Assembly (NCBI RefSeq): GCF_900186125.1
Contig: NZ_FYBQ01000001.1
Span: 434,001-498,000 of the forward strand
DNA from: Listeria goaensis
Lineage (GTDB): Bacteria; Bacillota; Bacilli; Lactobacillales; Listeriaceae
Direction of reading: 5' to 3'
Length of the DNA: 64,000 nt
The notes below the pieces were generated by a model. The model worked only from the letters and a program-made list of their open reading frames with translations, had not been told where the DNA came from and made no database searches. Numbering within the stretch: the first letter of the stretch is position 1; every line of letters starts with the position of its first letter. This document shows, one piece after another, positions 1 to 8,503 of this stretch. The position numbers and the translations under genes are program-made.

Positions 1-31
1 AAAGCAGTTTTCAATATGAAAAATGCAATCG

Positions 32-115
32 CCACAATCCCTACGCTCGTATTAACGAACAGGTTCAAAGGGTCAGAGTGAAACACTCAATCTCAGCTTA
101 AAGCCCCCCCTGTGG
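32..115 (-). promoter_or_regulatory. TPP (THI-box) riboswitch
   Basis: On the minus strand the segment carries the conserved thiamine-pyrophosphate aptamer landmarks in order: GCTGAGA (about 98-92), ACCCTTTGAACCTG (about 74-61), then GTTAATACGAGCGTAGGGA. The ends pair as a P1 stem (CCACA near 115-111 with TGTGG near 36-32). It would control a gene beyond the left edge. By synteny with L. monocytogenes this is probably the thiamine transporter thiT, but that is inference. No start codon for it lies inside the window. Confidence 0.93.
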
Positions 116-145
116 TAACGTAATATGAAATTCTTAACAAAACCT

Positions 146-173
146 ATTATACCATGCCAAGAAAAAAAGTAAA
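146..173 (-). promoter_or_regulatory. sigma-A promoter of the TPP-riboswitch transcript
   Basis: Reading the minus strand, a -35 TTTACT (173-168) and a perfect -10 TATAAT (151-146) are separated by 16 bases. Transcription would start about 25 bases before the riboswitch aptamer. Confidence 0.75.
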
Positions 174-175
174 CC

Positions 176-559
176 CTATTCTTCTCCTGAAAAAAGCACC
201 GCGTTTTGTTTTCGCTTACTAAGCTTCGCAAAAACCAGCTTATAGCTATTTTCCAAGATGGCAGAAAGCAGTTCATCTGGCACATCGCAATCGCTCGAAA
301 TCATCACCGAAATCCAGTGCGTCTTATTCAAATGATAGCCCGGCACAATCGCCTGATACTCTTCCTTTAGACGTTCCGCCCGTTCAGGCTCACATTTTGC
401 GCTAATGAACAGAATATCTTGGTGACGATGAATAAGCGCAAACATCTTATCGCCAACTTTCATTACGCTTGCTTCTTTTCCAAACGGGAAAGTCAGTTTT
501 GCTCCTTGTAAGGACTCGCAAAAGGCAACCCATTTTATTCGTTCTAATTCAAATTCCAT
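176..559 (-). CDS. MmcQ/YjbR family protein
   Basis: A 127-residue protein of the MmcQ/YjbR (DUF419) family, small single-domain proteins with a double-wing DNA-binding-like fold and no firmly known function. Family features seen are the N-terminal PFGKEASVMKVGDKMFAL strand pair and the later PGYHLNKTHWISV segment. I start at the ATG at 559. A GTG three codons upstream is part of the Shine-Dalgarno sequence AGAGGTGG and cannot also be the start. The gene stands alone, with its 3' end next to the TPP-riboswitch promoter and its 5' end facing the divergent ABC-F gene. A TATACT box on the minus strand just upstream could be its -10. Confidence 0.85.
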   Translation of the reverse strand: MEFELERIKWVAFCESLQGAKLTFPFGKEASVMKVGDKMFALIHRHQDILFISAKCEPERAERLKEEYQAIVPGYHLNKTHWISVMISSDCDVPDELLSAILENSYKLVFAKLSKRKQNAVLFSGEE

Positions 560-659
560 TTGCCCCACCTCTTTTTTTAGTATAACACGTGAAAAGCTTT
601 ATTTACGAGCGGTAGCATGGTAAAATAGGGATAATGTGCTTTTTTATAGGAGGAAAATA

Positions 660-2261
660 ATGTTAACAGTGAATAACGTCGCACTTCGATATGGCGATAA
701 AAAGCTATTTGAAGATGTATCGATTAAATTTACACCAGGTAATTGTTACGGTTTAATTGGCGCAAACGGGGCCGGTAAATCGACATTTTTGAAAGTTCTA
801 TCAGGTGAAGTGGATTCGCAATCAGGAAATGTGCATATCACGCCTGGCGAGCGCCTGGCTGTGCTTCAACAAGACCATTTCCAATATGATAATGAACTCG
901 TTTTAAACACCGTCATTATGGGGCATAAAACGCTTTATGACATCATGGAAGAGAAGAACGCAATTTATATGAAACCGGATTTCAGCGATGCAGATGGTAT
1001 CCGTGCGGCTGAACTCGAAGGCGAATTTGGTGAGCTTGGCGGTTGGGAAGCTGAGCCAGATGCAGCTGTCCTTTTAAACGGTCTTGGCATTCCATCTGAA
1101 CTTCACGGTAAAATGATGAAAGACTTAACAGGTTCTGAAAAAGTGAAAGTGTTACTTGCACAAGCCTTATTTGGTAAACCTGACATTTTGCTACTCGATG
1201 AGCCAACAAACCACTTGGACATTCGGGCGATTCATTGGTTAGAGGAGTTTCTAATCAACTTTGAGAACACGGTTATTGTCGTATCACATGACCGTCACTT
1301 TTTAAACAAAGTATGTACGCATATTGCCGATCTTGATTTCAGCAAAATTAAACTCTATGTCGGAAACTACGATTTCTGGTATGAGTCGAGCCAACTGGCG
1401 CAAACAATGATGAGCGACCGCAACAAGAAAAAAGAAGAGAAAATGAAAGAACTTCAGGACTTCATTGCGCGTTTCAGTGCGAATGCCTCCAAATCAAAAC
1501 AGGCGACTAGCCGTAAGAAAATGCTTGAAAAGATTACGCTAGAAGATATTCAGCCATCAAGTCGGCGCTATCCATTCATTCAATTTAAGCCTGACCGGGA
1601 TGTCGGCAATGACCTCCTAACCGTAGAAAATTTAACCAAAGAGATTGACGGGGTTAAGGTTTTAGATAATGTTTCCTTCACGATTAATCGCGATGACAAA
1701 GTGGCGCTCGTTGGTGACGATGAAGTTGCGAAAACGACGCTATTCCAGATTTTAGCTGGTGAAATGGAGCCGGATTCCGGGACTTTCCGCTGGGGCGTGA
1801 CAACAAGCCAAAGCTACTTCCCGAAAGATAACTCTGAGTTTTTCACAGAAAACAATCTAAATCTCGTGGAATGGCTGCGCCAATATTCTCCGCAAGACGA
1901 TTCCGAAGCGTTCCTGCGCGGCTTCCTTGGACGCATGCTCTTTAGCGGTGACGAAGTGCTAAAAAAAGTGAAAGTACTTTCTGGGGGCGAAAAGGTACGC
2001 TGTATGTTGTCGAAAATGATGCTTTCAGGTTCCAACGTACTACTGCTTGATGAGCCTACTAACCACTTGGACTTGGAGTCGATTACCGCTCTAAATAACG
2101 GCCTACTTGGCTTTAAAGGCGCGATGATTTTAGCTTCACATGACCATCAACTACTTGAAAGTATAGCAACGCGAATTGTGAACCTTTCTAAAGATAATTT
2201 CTACAATAAAGAAATTAGTTATGACGGCTATTTAGCAGAAGTCATGCAAGTGAATGACTGA
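660..2261 (+). CDS. ykpA: ABC-F family ATPase (YkpA type)
   Basis: A 533-residue soluble ABC-F protein: two ATPase domains joined by a charged linker (about residues 240-300) and no membrane domain. Members bind the ribosomal E site and act on translation; YkpA itself has no settled role. Domain 1 has Walker A GANGAGKS (about 40-47), a variant signature LTGSE and the Walker B segment LLLDEPTNHLD. Domain 2 has a degenerate Walker A (GDDEVAKTT, the glycine before the lysine replaced by Ala), signature LSGGE and LLLDEPTNHLD. The variant signature and degenerate second P-loop are, from memory, normal for this subfamily. Start is the ATG after AGGAGG. It ends at a shared bidirectional terminator. 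Confidence 0.9.
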   Translation: MLTVNNVALRYGDKKLFEDVSIKFTPGNCYGLIGANGAGKSTFLKVLSGEVDSQSGNVHITPGERLAVLQQDHFQYDNELVLNTVIMGHKTLYDIMEEKNAIYMKPDFSDADGIRAAELEGEFGELGGWEAEPDAAVLLNGLGIPSELHGKMMKDLTGSEKVKVLLAQALFGKPDILLLDEPTNHLDIRAIHWLEEFLINFENTVIVVSHDRHFLNKVCTHIADLDFSKIKLYVGNYDFWYESSQLAQTMMSDRNKKKEEKMKELQDFIARFSANASKSKQATSRKKMLEKITLEDIQPSSRRYPFIQFKPDRDVGNDLLTVENLTKEIDGVKVLDNVSFTINRDDKVALVGDDEVAKTTLFQILAGEMEPDSGTFRWGVTTSQSYFPKDNSEFFTENNLNLVEWLRQYSPQDDSEAFLRGFLGRMLFSGDEVLKKVKVLSGGEKVRCMLSKMMLSGSNVLLLDEPTNHLDLESITALNNGLLGFKGAMILASHDHQLLESIATRIVNLSKDNFYNKEISYDGYLAEVMQVND

Positions 2262-2262
2262 T

Positions 2263-2298
2263 AAAAAAGCGTGAATCCGGTTGGATTCACGCTTTTTT
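2263..2298. terminator. Bidirectional intrinsic terminator
   Basis: A perfect 16-bp inverted repeat (A6-GCGTGAATCC, loop GGTT, then its complement ending in T6) lies between the converging ABC-F and Nudix genes, with an A-run on one side and a T-run on the other. It can end both transcripts, and its right arm overlaps the end of the Nudix gene. Confidence 0.95.
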
Positions 2299-2739
2299 AA
2301 AGTAATCTTCAATAATTTCCATATGCGTTGGATTGAAAAGCGGCGGAATCTCGTTTTGCCCCACCCATTTCAGTTCCAACGTTTCTTCATTGTTAAAGCT
2401 TAAATCAACGTTTTCTGATACAACAACTTGATAGACTAAATCGATGCACTGCGCAACATCACCATTTGGATAGTGCTGTTCAAGCGTCGTATAAACACCT
2501 TGAAAGTCCCTAACCGAAAACTTTTCGATACTTGTTTCTTCAAAAATCTCACGTCGAAGTGTATCTTCAGGTTTCTCAGAAAGTTCCATTGCCCCACCCG
2601 TTAATCCCCAAAGATTGCTATCTCCGCGGCGTTGCATTAAAATCTGACCTTTCCCGTTCTCAATAACGCCTACAACGAATGTCAAAATAATTTTTTCATG
2701 CCCTACTTTTGAACGAATCCAATTGATATAATCCATCAT
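2287..2739 (-). CDS. Nudix hydrolase
   Basis: A 150-residue Nudix-fold pyrophosphohydrolase. The Nudix box runs from GGAMELSE to REIFEETSI (about residues 48-72), with the catalytic REIFEE glutamates present and the usual late glycine replaced by Ser. The substrate cannot be read from sequence. A second ATG directly follows the first (2736) and sits at the better distance from the GGGG of the weak Shine-Dalgarno sequence, so the protein may be one residue shorter. It follows the membrane-protein gene by 12 bases and is probably cotranscribed with it. Confidence 0.85.
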   Translation of the reverse strand: MMDYINWIRSKVGHEKIILTFVVGVIENGKGQILMQRRGDSNLWGLTGGAMELSEKPEDTLRREIFEETSIEKFSVRDFQGVYTTLEQHYPNGDVAQCIDLVYQVVVSENVDLSFNNEETLELKWVGQNEIPPLFNPTHMEIIEDYFKKA

Positions 2740-2751
2740 CTGCCCCGTTTC

Positions 2752-3405
2752 TTATTTTAAAGTAATTTGACCCGTATCTATCGTAATAGGCGAAAGCGAA
2801 TCGCCCACATAAGAAAGCCACGATAAAGAAATCCACTTGATATCACTGACTTTATCAATTTTGCTAATCGGGAAAACTAGCTCACCAGAAATCGTTTTTC
2901 CTTTTTCGATTTCACTATCATCGAAAGTTGAAAGGAGCATATCGCCGCCATTCACACTTTCTTTCGGTGTCTTCAATTCCCCTTGATTCGGATATGTGGT
3001 CACTTTCTTGTCCCCATGATTCGTGATTTCAAGCGCTACCGTCACACTTCCCGGCAATTCTTTGTCTTCAAGCGAAGAATAAATCGCTTTTTTCTCCACT
3101 TTGATACTCGTAATCTTGCTTTCAATTTGGTTGTCCGTCTGCTTAAAATTCACAGGATATGTTTTCGATTCCGTTGCCGAGCTTTCCCCTGAATCATTGG
3201 TCATTGAGAAATTACGCACGCTATCTTGCACGTCTTGGAAATTCTTAAACGCCACAATAATCCCAATTATCGAAGCAATCATCAAAACTGTGCTGCTTCC
3301 AAGAATAATGGCACCCACTTTTCTTTTTTTCGGGAAAAAGAGGATGACCACTCCTATAATGAATAAGATAAAGGAGATGACTCCACCAAAAATCCAAAAT
3401 ACCAT
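2752..3405 (-). CDS. Membrane protein with DUF4352-like outer domain
   Basis: A 217-residue protein with two N-terminal membrane segments (about residues 4-24 and 32-52) joined by the basic turn FPKKRKVG, then a Ser/Thr/Asp-rich linker and a beta-rich outer domain. The pattern VALEITNHGDKKV followed by EIEKGKTISGELVFPI resembles DUF4352-like immunoglobulin-fold domains of Firmicute surface proteins. There is no lipobox. Function is unknown. A protein of the same architecture is encoded at 35786-36385. It lies upstream of the Nudix gene on the same strand. Confidence 0.65.
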   Translation of the reverse strand: MVFWIFGGVISFILFIIGVVILFFPKKRKVGAIILGSSTVLMIASIIGIIVAFKNFQDVQDSVRNFSMTNDSGESSATESKTYPVNFKQTDNQIESKITSIKVEKKAIYSSLEDKELPGSVTVALEITNHGDKKVTTYPNQGELKTPKESVNGGDMLLSTFDDSEIEKGKTISGELVFPISKIDKVSDIKWISLSWLSYVGDSLSPITIDTGQITLK

Positions 3406-3466
3406 ATTATGTCTCCTTTTTTAATGAAATATTGTGTTTATCATATCATTTATTGAACAGGGAGGC

Positions 3467-3498
3467 AAAAAACTGCAAAACCATCGCTGGCTTTGCAG
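3467..3498 (-). terminator. Terminator of the asd-dapG-dapA-rnjB operon
   Basis: On the minus strand a 10-bp stem (CTGCAAAGCC, loop AGCGAT, GGTTTTGCAG) is followed by six T. It sits five bases after the RNase J2 stop codon. Confidence 0.92.
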
Positions 3499-3503
3499 TT
3501 TTG

Positions 3504-5171
3504 TTAAACTTCCATAATAATCGGTAAAATCATCGGTCTACGTTTAGTCTGCTCAAACAAATAACGATTTAATTTATCACGAATATCTTGTTTTAGTTTC
3601 GCCCATTCAAATTCATTTTCTTGTAAGTTGTCTAAAACAATTTTGCTCACCACTTTGGCCGATTCCTCAATCAAATGTTCCGATTCGCGCACATAAATGA
3701 AGCCACGCGAAATAATTTCAGGACCCGACACAATTGTTTTCGATTTGCGGTTTAATGTTACAACCACAATGAAAATACCATCTTCTGAAAGCAATTTGCG
3801 GTCGCGCAAGACAATGTTACCAACATCGCCAACACCTAAACCGTCAATGAGCGTATTGCCAGCATAAACACGATTGCCCATTGTCATTTTGCCTGCTTTA
3901 TATTCTACCACATCGCCTTTCCCAGCGACAAAAACGTTCGTTTTCGGAATGCCGACACTATAAGCTAATTTAGCATGACTAATGAGCATCCGATACTCTC
4001 CGTGAACGGGAATAAAATACGTCGGTTTCAACAAGTTTAAGACCAATTTTAAATCATCTTGACTCCCGTGACCAGAAATGAATAAATTGCGACTCATTGT
4101 CAGAACACGAGCGCCCGCCCGGTAAAGCATATCCATTGTTTTCGCCATCATCGTTTCAAGCGAAGGACTTGGTGTCGTAGTGACATAAACCGTATCGCCC
4201 GCTTTAATGTTAAGCTGCGGATGGTTACCTCTTGTCATTTGTTGCAGCGACTGAATGGGCTCGCCTAGATTCCCCGTTTCAATCACCGTAATTTCATGAT
4301 CTTTGTATTTCTTCATGTCTTTATGAGAAATAATCAAATCATCTTCGACAATAAGTTTATCAAGGCGTCTTGTTATCTCTACTACTCGTTCCAATTCCTT
4401 TCCAACAATAACGACTTTACGCTTTGTTGCGGCAGAAGCATCTAAAACTTGCTGCAAGCGAATGACGTTTGAGGCTACGCATGCCACAATGATTCGTCCT
4501 TCTGCTGTGCGGAAAGCGTGACGCACTTCTTCCTCAATGTCGCTATCGCTAGAAGTTGTCCCAGGATGTTCCGCTTCAGAACTGTCGGAAAGAAGCGCGA
4601 GAACGCCCGACTCTCCAATATCAGCAATGGCACTCAAACTTGTTTCATAGCCATCTTTCGCCGATTGATCAATTTTAAAGTCTCCTGTGTAAACAATCGC
4701 GCCTTCACTAGTATCAACAACGATTGCAACGGAATCAGGAATCGTATGTGTTGTCCGGAAGAAACGAATATTTGCTTTTTTAAATTCAATGACACTATCT
4801 TCATCAATCACGTGGAAATTTTTAAAGCGCACTTTTTTATACTCTTTTACAGAAGCTTTCGCAAGTTCAATCGTAAGCTCCGTCCCGTAAACTGGCGCTT
4901 TTACTTTTTGAAGTAAGTACGGTAAGGCGCCAATCGCATCTTCATGTCCGTGCGATAGTACAATCGCTTTAACACGGTCCTTATTTTCCTCCAAATAGCG
5001 GAAATCGGGAATGACCACATCGATGCCGAGCAATTCATCTTCTGGGAACATCAGCCCCGCATCAAGGACGAAAAGTTCATCGTCCACTTCTACCACATAC
5101 ATGTTTTTTCCGCTTTCAGCCACTCCACCAAGAGGAATGATTTTTATCTGTTTCGCTTTTTTAATTGTCAA
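3504..5171 (-). CDS. rnjB: Ribonuclease J2
   Basis: A 555-residue metallo-beta-lactamase/beta-CASP ribonuclease. RNase J1 and J2 form a complex that acts in mRNA decay and rRNA maturation in Firmicutes. The metal motif here reads HGHEDAIG (about 74-81), lacking the last histidine of the HxHxDH motif found in J1. This loss, with the position after dapA (as in B. subtilis ymfA), identifies the J2 paralogue, which is a weak nuclease and partner of J1. The downstream SGHGSQDD segment and C-terminal domain are present. It is the last gene of the asd-dapG-dapA-rnjB unit, 14 bases after dapA, and is followed by a strong terminator. Confidence 0.93.
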   Translation of the reverse strand: MTIKKAKQIKIIPLGGVAESGKNMYVVEVDDELFVLDAGLMFPEDELLGIDVVIPDFRYLEENKDRVKAIVLSHGHEDAIGALPYLLQKVKAPVYGTELTIELAKASVKEYKKVRFKNFHVIDEDSVIEFKKANIRFFRTTHTIPDSVAIVVDTSEGAIVYTGDFKIDQSAKDGYETSLSAIADIGESGVLALLSDSSEAEHPGTTSSDSDIEEEVRHAFRTAEGRIIVACVASNVIRLQQVLDASAATKRKVVIVGKELERVVEITRRLDKLIVEDDLIISHKDMKKYKDHEITVIETGNLGEPIQSLQQMTRGNHPQLNIKAGDTVYVTTTPSPSLETMMAKTMDMLYRAGARVLTMSRNLFISGHGSQDDLKLVLNLLKPTYFIPVHGEYRMLISHAKLAYSVGIPKTNVFVAGKGDVVEYKAGKMTMGNRVYAGNTLIDGLGVGDVGNIVLRDRKLLSEDGIFIVVVTLNRKSKTIVSGPEIISRGFIYVRESEHLIEESAKVVSKIVLDNLQENEFEWAKLKQDIRDKLNRYLFEQTKRRPMILPIIMEV

Positions 5172-5185
5172 AGCGGAAACCTCCT

Positions 5186-6070
5186 TTAGCTTTTTTTCGC
5201 TTGTTTATAAATAGATTGCAATTTTTCCGCTTGCACAGCATTCAAATCGACAAGAGGAAGTCTAACAGGGCCAACATCAACCCCTAATTTTCGTAGTAAA
5301 AACTTCGTTGGAGCTGGGTTTGGAACGGCAAAAATACCAGTCATGAGCGGAAGCAACTTCCGATGAATCGCGGCCGCCTTTCTCACTTCCCCATTTTCAA
5401 ACGAATGAATCATTTCTTGCATTTCAGGACCCGCTACATGGCTAAGAACAGATACCACGCCGTGCCCGCCAACAGCTAAAATAGGCAACGTCAAGCTATC
5501 ATCTCCGCTATAAACGGAGAAATCAGCTGCTGTTTCTTCAATAATTTTGGAAATATTATCTAAGTTCCCGCTGGATTCCTTAACAGAAACGATATTGTCT
5601 AATTTCGCGAGTTCAATGATGGTTTCTGGCTCGATATTAACGACAGAACGACCCGGAATATTATAAATCATCACCGGCAACGGCGAATTTTCAGCAACTG
5701 CTTTAAAATGCGCATAAAGCCCATCTTGATTTGGCTTATTGTAGTACGGCGCCACAATTAGTGCGGCGTCATAGCCGCCAAGGTCGGCCACTTCTTTTGT
5801 GAACCGAATTGTTTCGTCGGTATTATTTGATCCTGTACCTGCAATTAGTTTCGCGCGGCCATCATTTGCTTTCGCCACTTCTGTAAACAATTTGATTTTT
5901 TCATCGTGGCTTAAAGTTGGTGACTCGCCCGTTGTTCCTGAAACAACAAGCGCGTCCGTTCCATTTTCAATCAAGTAATTCACTAAAGCATGAATTCGTT
6001 TGCGGCAGACTACATTTTTTTCTGGATGAATCGGCGTTACCATCGCCGTAATCACTTTCCCAAAGTTCAT
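5186..6070 (-). CDS. dapA: 4-hydroxy-tetrahydrodipicolinate synthase
   Basis: A 294-residue DapA that condenses pyruvate with aspartate semialdehyde, the first step of the DAP/lysine branch. The product feeds meso-DAP to peptidoglycan. GTTGE (about 45-49), the active-site tyrosine in MIYNIPGR (about 136) and the Schiff-base lysine in VSVKESSG (about 164) are all present, and the length is typical. The start has a strong AGGAGG. It lies 26 bases after dapG and 14 bases before rnjB in one operon. Confidence 0.96.
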   Translation of the reverse strand: MNFGKVITAMVTPIHPEKNVVCRKRIHALVNYLIENGTDALVVSGTTGESPTLSHDEKIKLFTEVAKANDGRAKLIAGTGSNNTDETIRFTKEVADLGGYDAALIVAPYYNKPNQDGLYAHFKAVAENSPLPVMIYNIPGRSVVNIEPETIIELAKLDNIVSVKESSGNLDNISKIIEETAADFSVYSGDDSLTLPILAVGGHGVVSVLSHVAGPEMQEMIHSFENGEVRKAAAIHRKLLPLMTGIFAVPNPAPTKFLLRKLGVDVGPVRLPLVDLNAVQAEKLQSIYKQAKKS

Positions 6071-6096
6071 TTTTATTCCTCCTAAATAGTAGGGAA

Positions 6097-7302
6097 TTAC
6101 TCAAAATCAAGACAAAATTCATCATGTAAAGCATTAACTGCTGGAATTAAATCGTCTTCGCTGACTAAAACCCAGATGGTCGTATGGCTATCTGCGGATT
6201 GTAAAATTTGAATGCCTTTTTGGGCAAGTGCGCGTACAATTTTCGCTGTGACACCTGGTACTCCTGTGATGCCCGCGCCAACAATTGAAACTTTCGCGCA
6301 CTCCGTTTTAGACATAACCGAAAAATCTTTTGCTTTTAAAAGTTTTTCAACGGTTTCTTTTTTTTCTTCTGGAACGGTAAACACGATATTCGTGGCCGAA
6401 ATATTGATAAAATCAAGGCTAATTCCGCCGTCTGCTAAAAGTGCAAAAGCTGATTCCTGCGTTCTTTTGGCATCTGTTTGCACGGAAACTTGTACTAAAT
6501 CCGTTACGTGAGCAATGCCTGTTACGAGGCGCTCCTTCACATCAAAGTGCCCTGCTTCTCCGCTAGCGACCAGCGTGCCTTCTCCGTCCAAATAAGTGGA
6601 GCGAATGCGCATCGGAATTTTTGCTGTCATCGCAATCTCAACAGCTCTCGGGTGAATCACCTTCGCCCCTTGATATGCCATGTTGGACACTTCATTGTAG
6701 CTCACCTGCCGTAAGCTTTTCGCGTGTTCGACAATGCGCGGGTCTGCTGTCATCATGCCATCGACGTCCGTAAAGATATCGACATATTCCGCATGAAGCG
6801 CAACACCAAGAGCCGCAGCAGACGTATCACTACCGCCGCGACCAAGCGTCGTCACATCATGATGCTCATCAACGCCTTGAAAACCTGCAACTACGACAAC
6901 ATCATTTTTTTCTAAAGCAGCTGTAATTCGTTCGGTGTCCACTTCCAAGATTTTCGCATTCAAATGATTAGGCGTCGTGCGAATACCAGCCTGCCCACCT
7001 GAAAACCCTTCTGCCAACACGCCAGATTCCTTCAACATGTTCGTAAAAACTGCACAGGAAATTGTTTCCCCAACAGAAAGCAGCATATCTTGTTCACGTT
7101 TTGAAAGCTTCGTCTTTTTAGCGCCAATCAATTCAAGTAGCGTATCAGTCGCATAAGGATCGCCGTAACGCCCAATTGCTGACACAACCACAACGACCTT
7201 GTAGCCGTCAGAAACGGCACGTTTAATGTGCTTAAATGCCATTTCGCGTGTTTCCGGACTTTGCACCGACGTCCCGCCAAATTTCTGAACTATCATTTTC
7301 AT
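6097..7302 (-). CDS. dapG: Aspartokinase I (DAP-sensitive type)
   Basis: A 401-residue aspartate kinase that phosphorylates aspartate at the head of the lysine/threonine/methionine pathway. The kinase domain opens with VQKFGGTSV and contains TTLGRGGSDTSA; two ACT regulatory domains occupy about residues 260-400. Length and its place between asd and dapA match B. subtilis DapG, the isozyme inhibited by meso-DAP; the inhibitor is inferred from synteny. I chose the ATG at 7302, six bases after GAGGTG. The in-frame GTG at 7311 is part of that Shine-Dalgarno sequence. Asd ends 11 bases upstream. Confidence 0.93.
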   Translation of the reverse strand: MKMIVQKFGGTSVQSPETREMAFKHIKRAVSDGYKVVVVVSAIGRYGDPYATDTLLELIGAKKTKLSKREQDMLLSVGETISCAVFTNMLKESGVLAEGFSGGQAGIRTTPNHLNAKILEVDTERITAALEKNDVVVVAGFQGVDEHHDVTTLGRGGSDTSAAALGVALHAEYVDIFTDVDGMMTADPRIVEHAKSLRQVSYNEVSNMAYQGAKVIHPRAVEIAMTAKIPMRIRSTYLDGEGTLVASGEAGHFDVKERLVTGIAHVTDLVQVSVQTDAKRTQESAFALLADGGISLDFINISATNIVFTVPEEKKETVEKLLKAKDFSVMSKTECAKVSIVGAGITGVPGVTAKIVRALAQKGIQILQSADSHTTIWVLVSEDDLIPAVNALHDEFCLDFE

Positions 7303-7313
7303 TCCTTGCACCT

Positions 7314-8354
7314 CTAAATAATTTCTAATTTAACTAGGCTCTCTGCAATTTGAATGGAGTTCCAAGCCGCTCCTTTGAGTAAATTATCCGATACAATCCA
7401 TAAGTGGAAACCTAGCGGATTATCTAAATCGCGACGAATTCGTCCAACAAAAACTTCCTTTTTCCCAGCCGCATTTGCCGCTTGCGGATAAAGTTGCGTT
7501 TCTGGATCATCTTCTAAAACAACGCCTGGAGCCTCTTTCAAACAAGCTTTAATTTTCGCCACGTCTGTTTCTTTTTCAACTTCAATATAAACGGATTCAG
7601 AATGTCCAGAAACAACGGGAATTCGCACACACGTTGCGGCTACTTTGATAGAAGCATCTTCCATGATTTTCTTCGTTTCATTGATCATTTTCATCTCTTC
7701 GTATGTATAGTCATTTTCGGTGAAAACATCAATTTGCGGTAGCGCGTTAAACGCGATTTGATAATGCTTTTTGTCACCTTTGACGGGCATAATTTCAGGC
7801 GTAAAAGGTTTGTCATCTAACACCGCGCGTGATTGTTCGTTCAGTTCTTGAATGGCAGAAACGCCAGAACCAGAAACCGCTTGATATGTGGATACAATAA
7901 TCCGATTTAAGCCCCATTCTTTGCGAATAGGTTCAAGTGCCGCCACCATTTGAATGGTCGAACAATTTGGGTTGGCAATAATACCTTGATGTTTTTTTAG
8001 CGCTCTTTCGTTCACTTCTGGGACAACGAGTGGAACATTTTCATCCATGCGATATGCACTTGTATTGTCAATCACAATAGCGCCACGCTTCACGGCTTCC
8101 TCGGCAAACTTTTTCGAAACCGAGCCACCTGCGCTAAATAAAGCTATATCAACACCATTAAAAGACTCAGGTGTAGCTTCTTGCACGATAACTTCTTTTC
8201 CTTTAAAAGTAAGTTTTTGTCCTGCAGAACGTGCGGAAGATAAGAAAGAAATTTGCTTAATCTTAAACGTCGCCGCCTCTTCTAATAACTGAATCATTTG
8301 TGTTCCTACTGCGCCAGTCGCACCGACAACGGCAACATGATAGCTTTTTGTCAT
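7314..8354 (-). CDS. asd: Aspartate-semialdehyde dehydrogenase
   Basis: A 346-residue NADP-dependent enzyme that reduces aspartyl phosphate to aspartate semialdehyde. The nucleotide-binding GATGAVGTQ is at the N-terminus (about 11-19) and the catalytic cysteine is in ANPNCSTIQ (about 131). It is the first gene of the operon running asd-dapG-dapA-rnjB. A strong AGGAGG precedes the ATG. The promoter region carries an unexplained palindrome (8386-8403), and no lysine riboswitch is visible. Confidence 0.96.
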   Translation of the reverse strand: MTKSYHVAVVGATGAVGTQMIQLLEEAATFKIKQISFLSSARSAGQKLTFKGKEVIVQEATPESFNGVDIALFSAGGSVSKKFAEEAVKRGAIVIDNTSAYRMDENVPLVVPEVNERALKKHQGIIANPNCSTIQMVAALEPIRKEWGLNRIIVSTYQAVSGSGVSAIQELNEQSRAVLDDKPFTPEIMPVKGDKKHYQIAFNALPQIDVFTENDYTYEEMKMINETKKIMEDASIKVAATCVRIPVVSGHSESVYIEVEKETDVAKIKACLKEAPGVVLEDDPETQLYPQAANAAGKKEVFVGRIRRDLDNPLGFHLWIVSDNLLKGAAWNSIQIAESLVKLEII

Positions 8355-8385
8355 TCATTATTCCTCCTTCATTTTTGCTTTCATC

Positions 8386-8403
8386 AAAGTGATCGTTCAC
8401 TTT
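8386..8403. promoter_or_regulatory. 18-bp palindrome just downstream of the asd promoter
   Basis: The sequence AAAGTGA-TCGT-TCACTTT is a perfect 7-bp inverted repeat with a 4-base centre. It lies roughly at +5 to +22 of the predicted asd transcript, a usual place for a repressor operator. It does not match the LexA or Zur box. Assignment as an operator is inference. Confidence 0.4.
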
Positions 8404-8414
8404 AAACTCTATTT

Positions 8415-8443
8415 ATCATATCATAAAACGCACTATTTCGCAG
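8415..8443 (-). promoter_or_regulatory. Predicted asd operon promoter
   Basis: On the minus strand a -10 TATGAT (8420-8415) lies 17 bases after a weak -35 CTGCGA (8443-8438). A second overlapping TATGAT follows the same pattern five bases upstream. Confidence 0.5.
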
Positions 8444-8462
8444 TTCTTTTCCACTTTTTTTG

Positions 8463-8496
8463 AAAAAAAGACCTCGCCTGATTTTCAGACAAGGCC
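8463..8496 (-). terminator. Terminator of the class B PBP gene
   Basis: On the minus strand GGCCTTGTCTG pairs with CAGGCGAGGTC over 11 bp (three G-T pairs) around a 5-base loop, followed by T7. It lies directly after the PBP stop codon. Confidence 0.88.
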
Positions 8497-8503
8497 TTAC
8501 CTA

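Noticed and set aside
660-2261. Degenerate second Walker A of the ABC-F protein as evidence of decay
   Set aside because: The rest of domain 2 is fully conserved, and from memory relatives of YkpA also have an altered second P-loop.
4518-4916. 132-codon plus-strand frame over rnjB
   Set aside because: Antisense shadow of the RNase J2 gene; no start signal, composition rich in Arg/Phe/Cys.
3504-5171. Loss of the HxHxDH histidine in RNase J as a disabling mutation
   Set aside because: The HGHEDAIG form is normal for RNase J2, and the dapA-linked position fits the J2 paralogue.
8386-8403. LexA box upstream of asd
   Set aside because: The palindrome has GTGA/TCAC half-sites instead of the CGAAC-N4-GTTCG pattern of the Gram-positive LexA site.
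8355-8503. Lysine riboswitch before the asd-dapG-dapA operon
   Set aside because: The interval is too short and shows none of the L-box landmarks; only a terminator, a promoter and a short palindrome are present.
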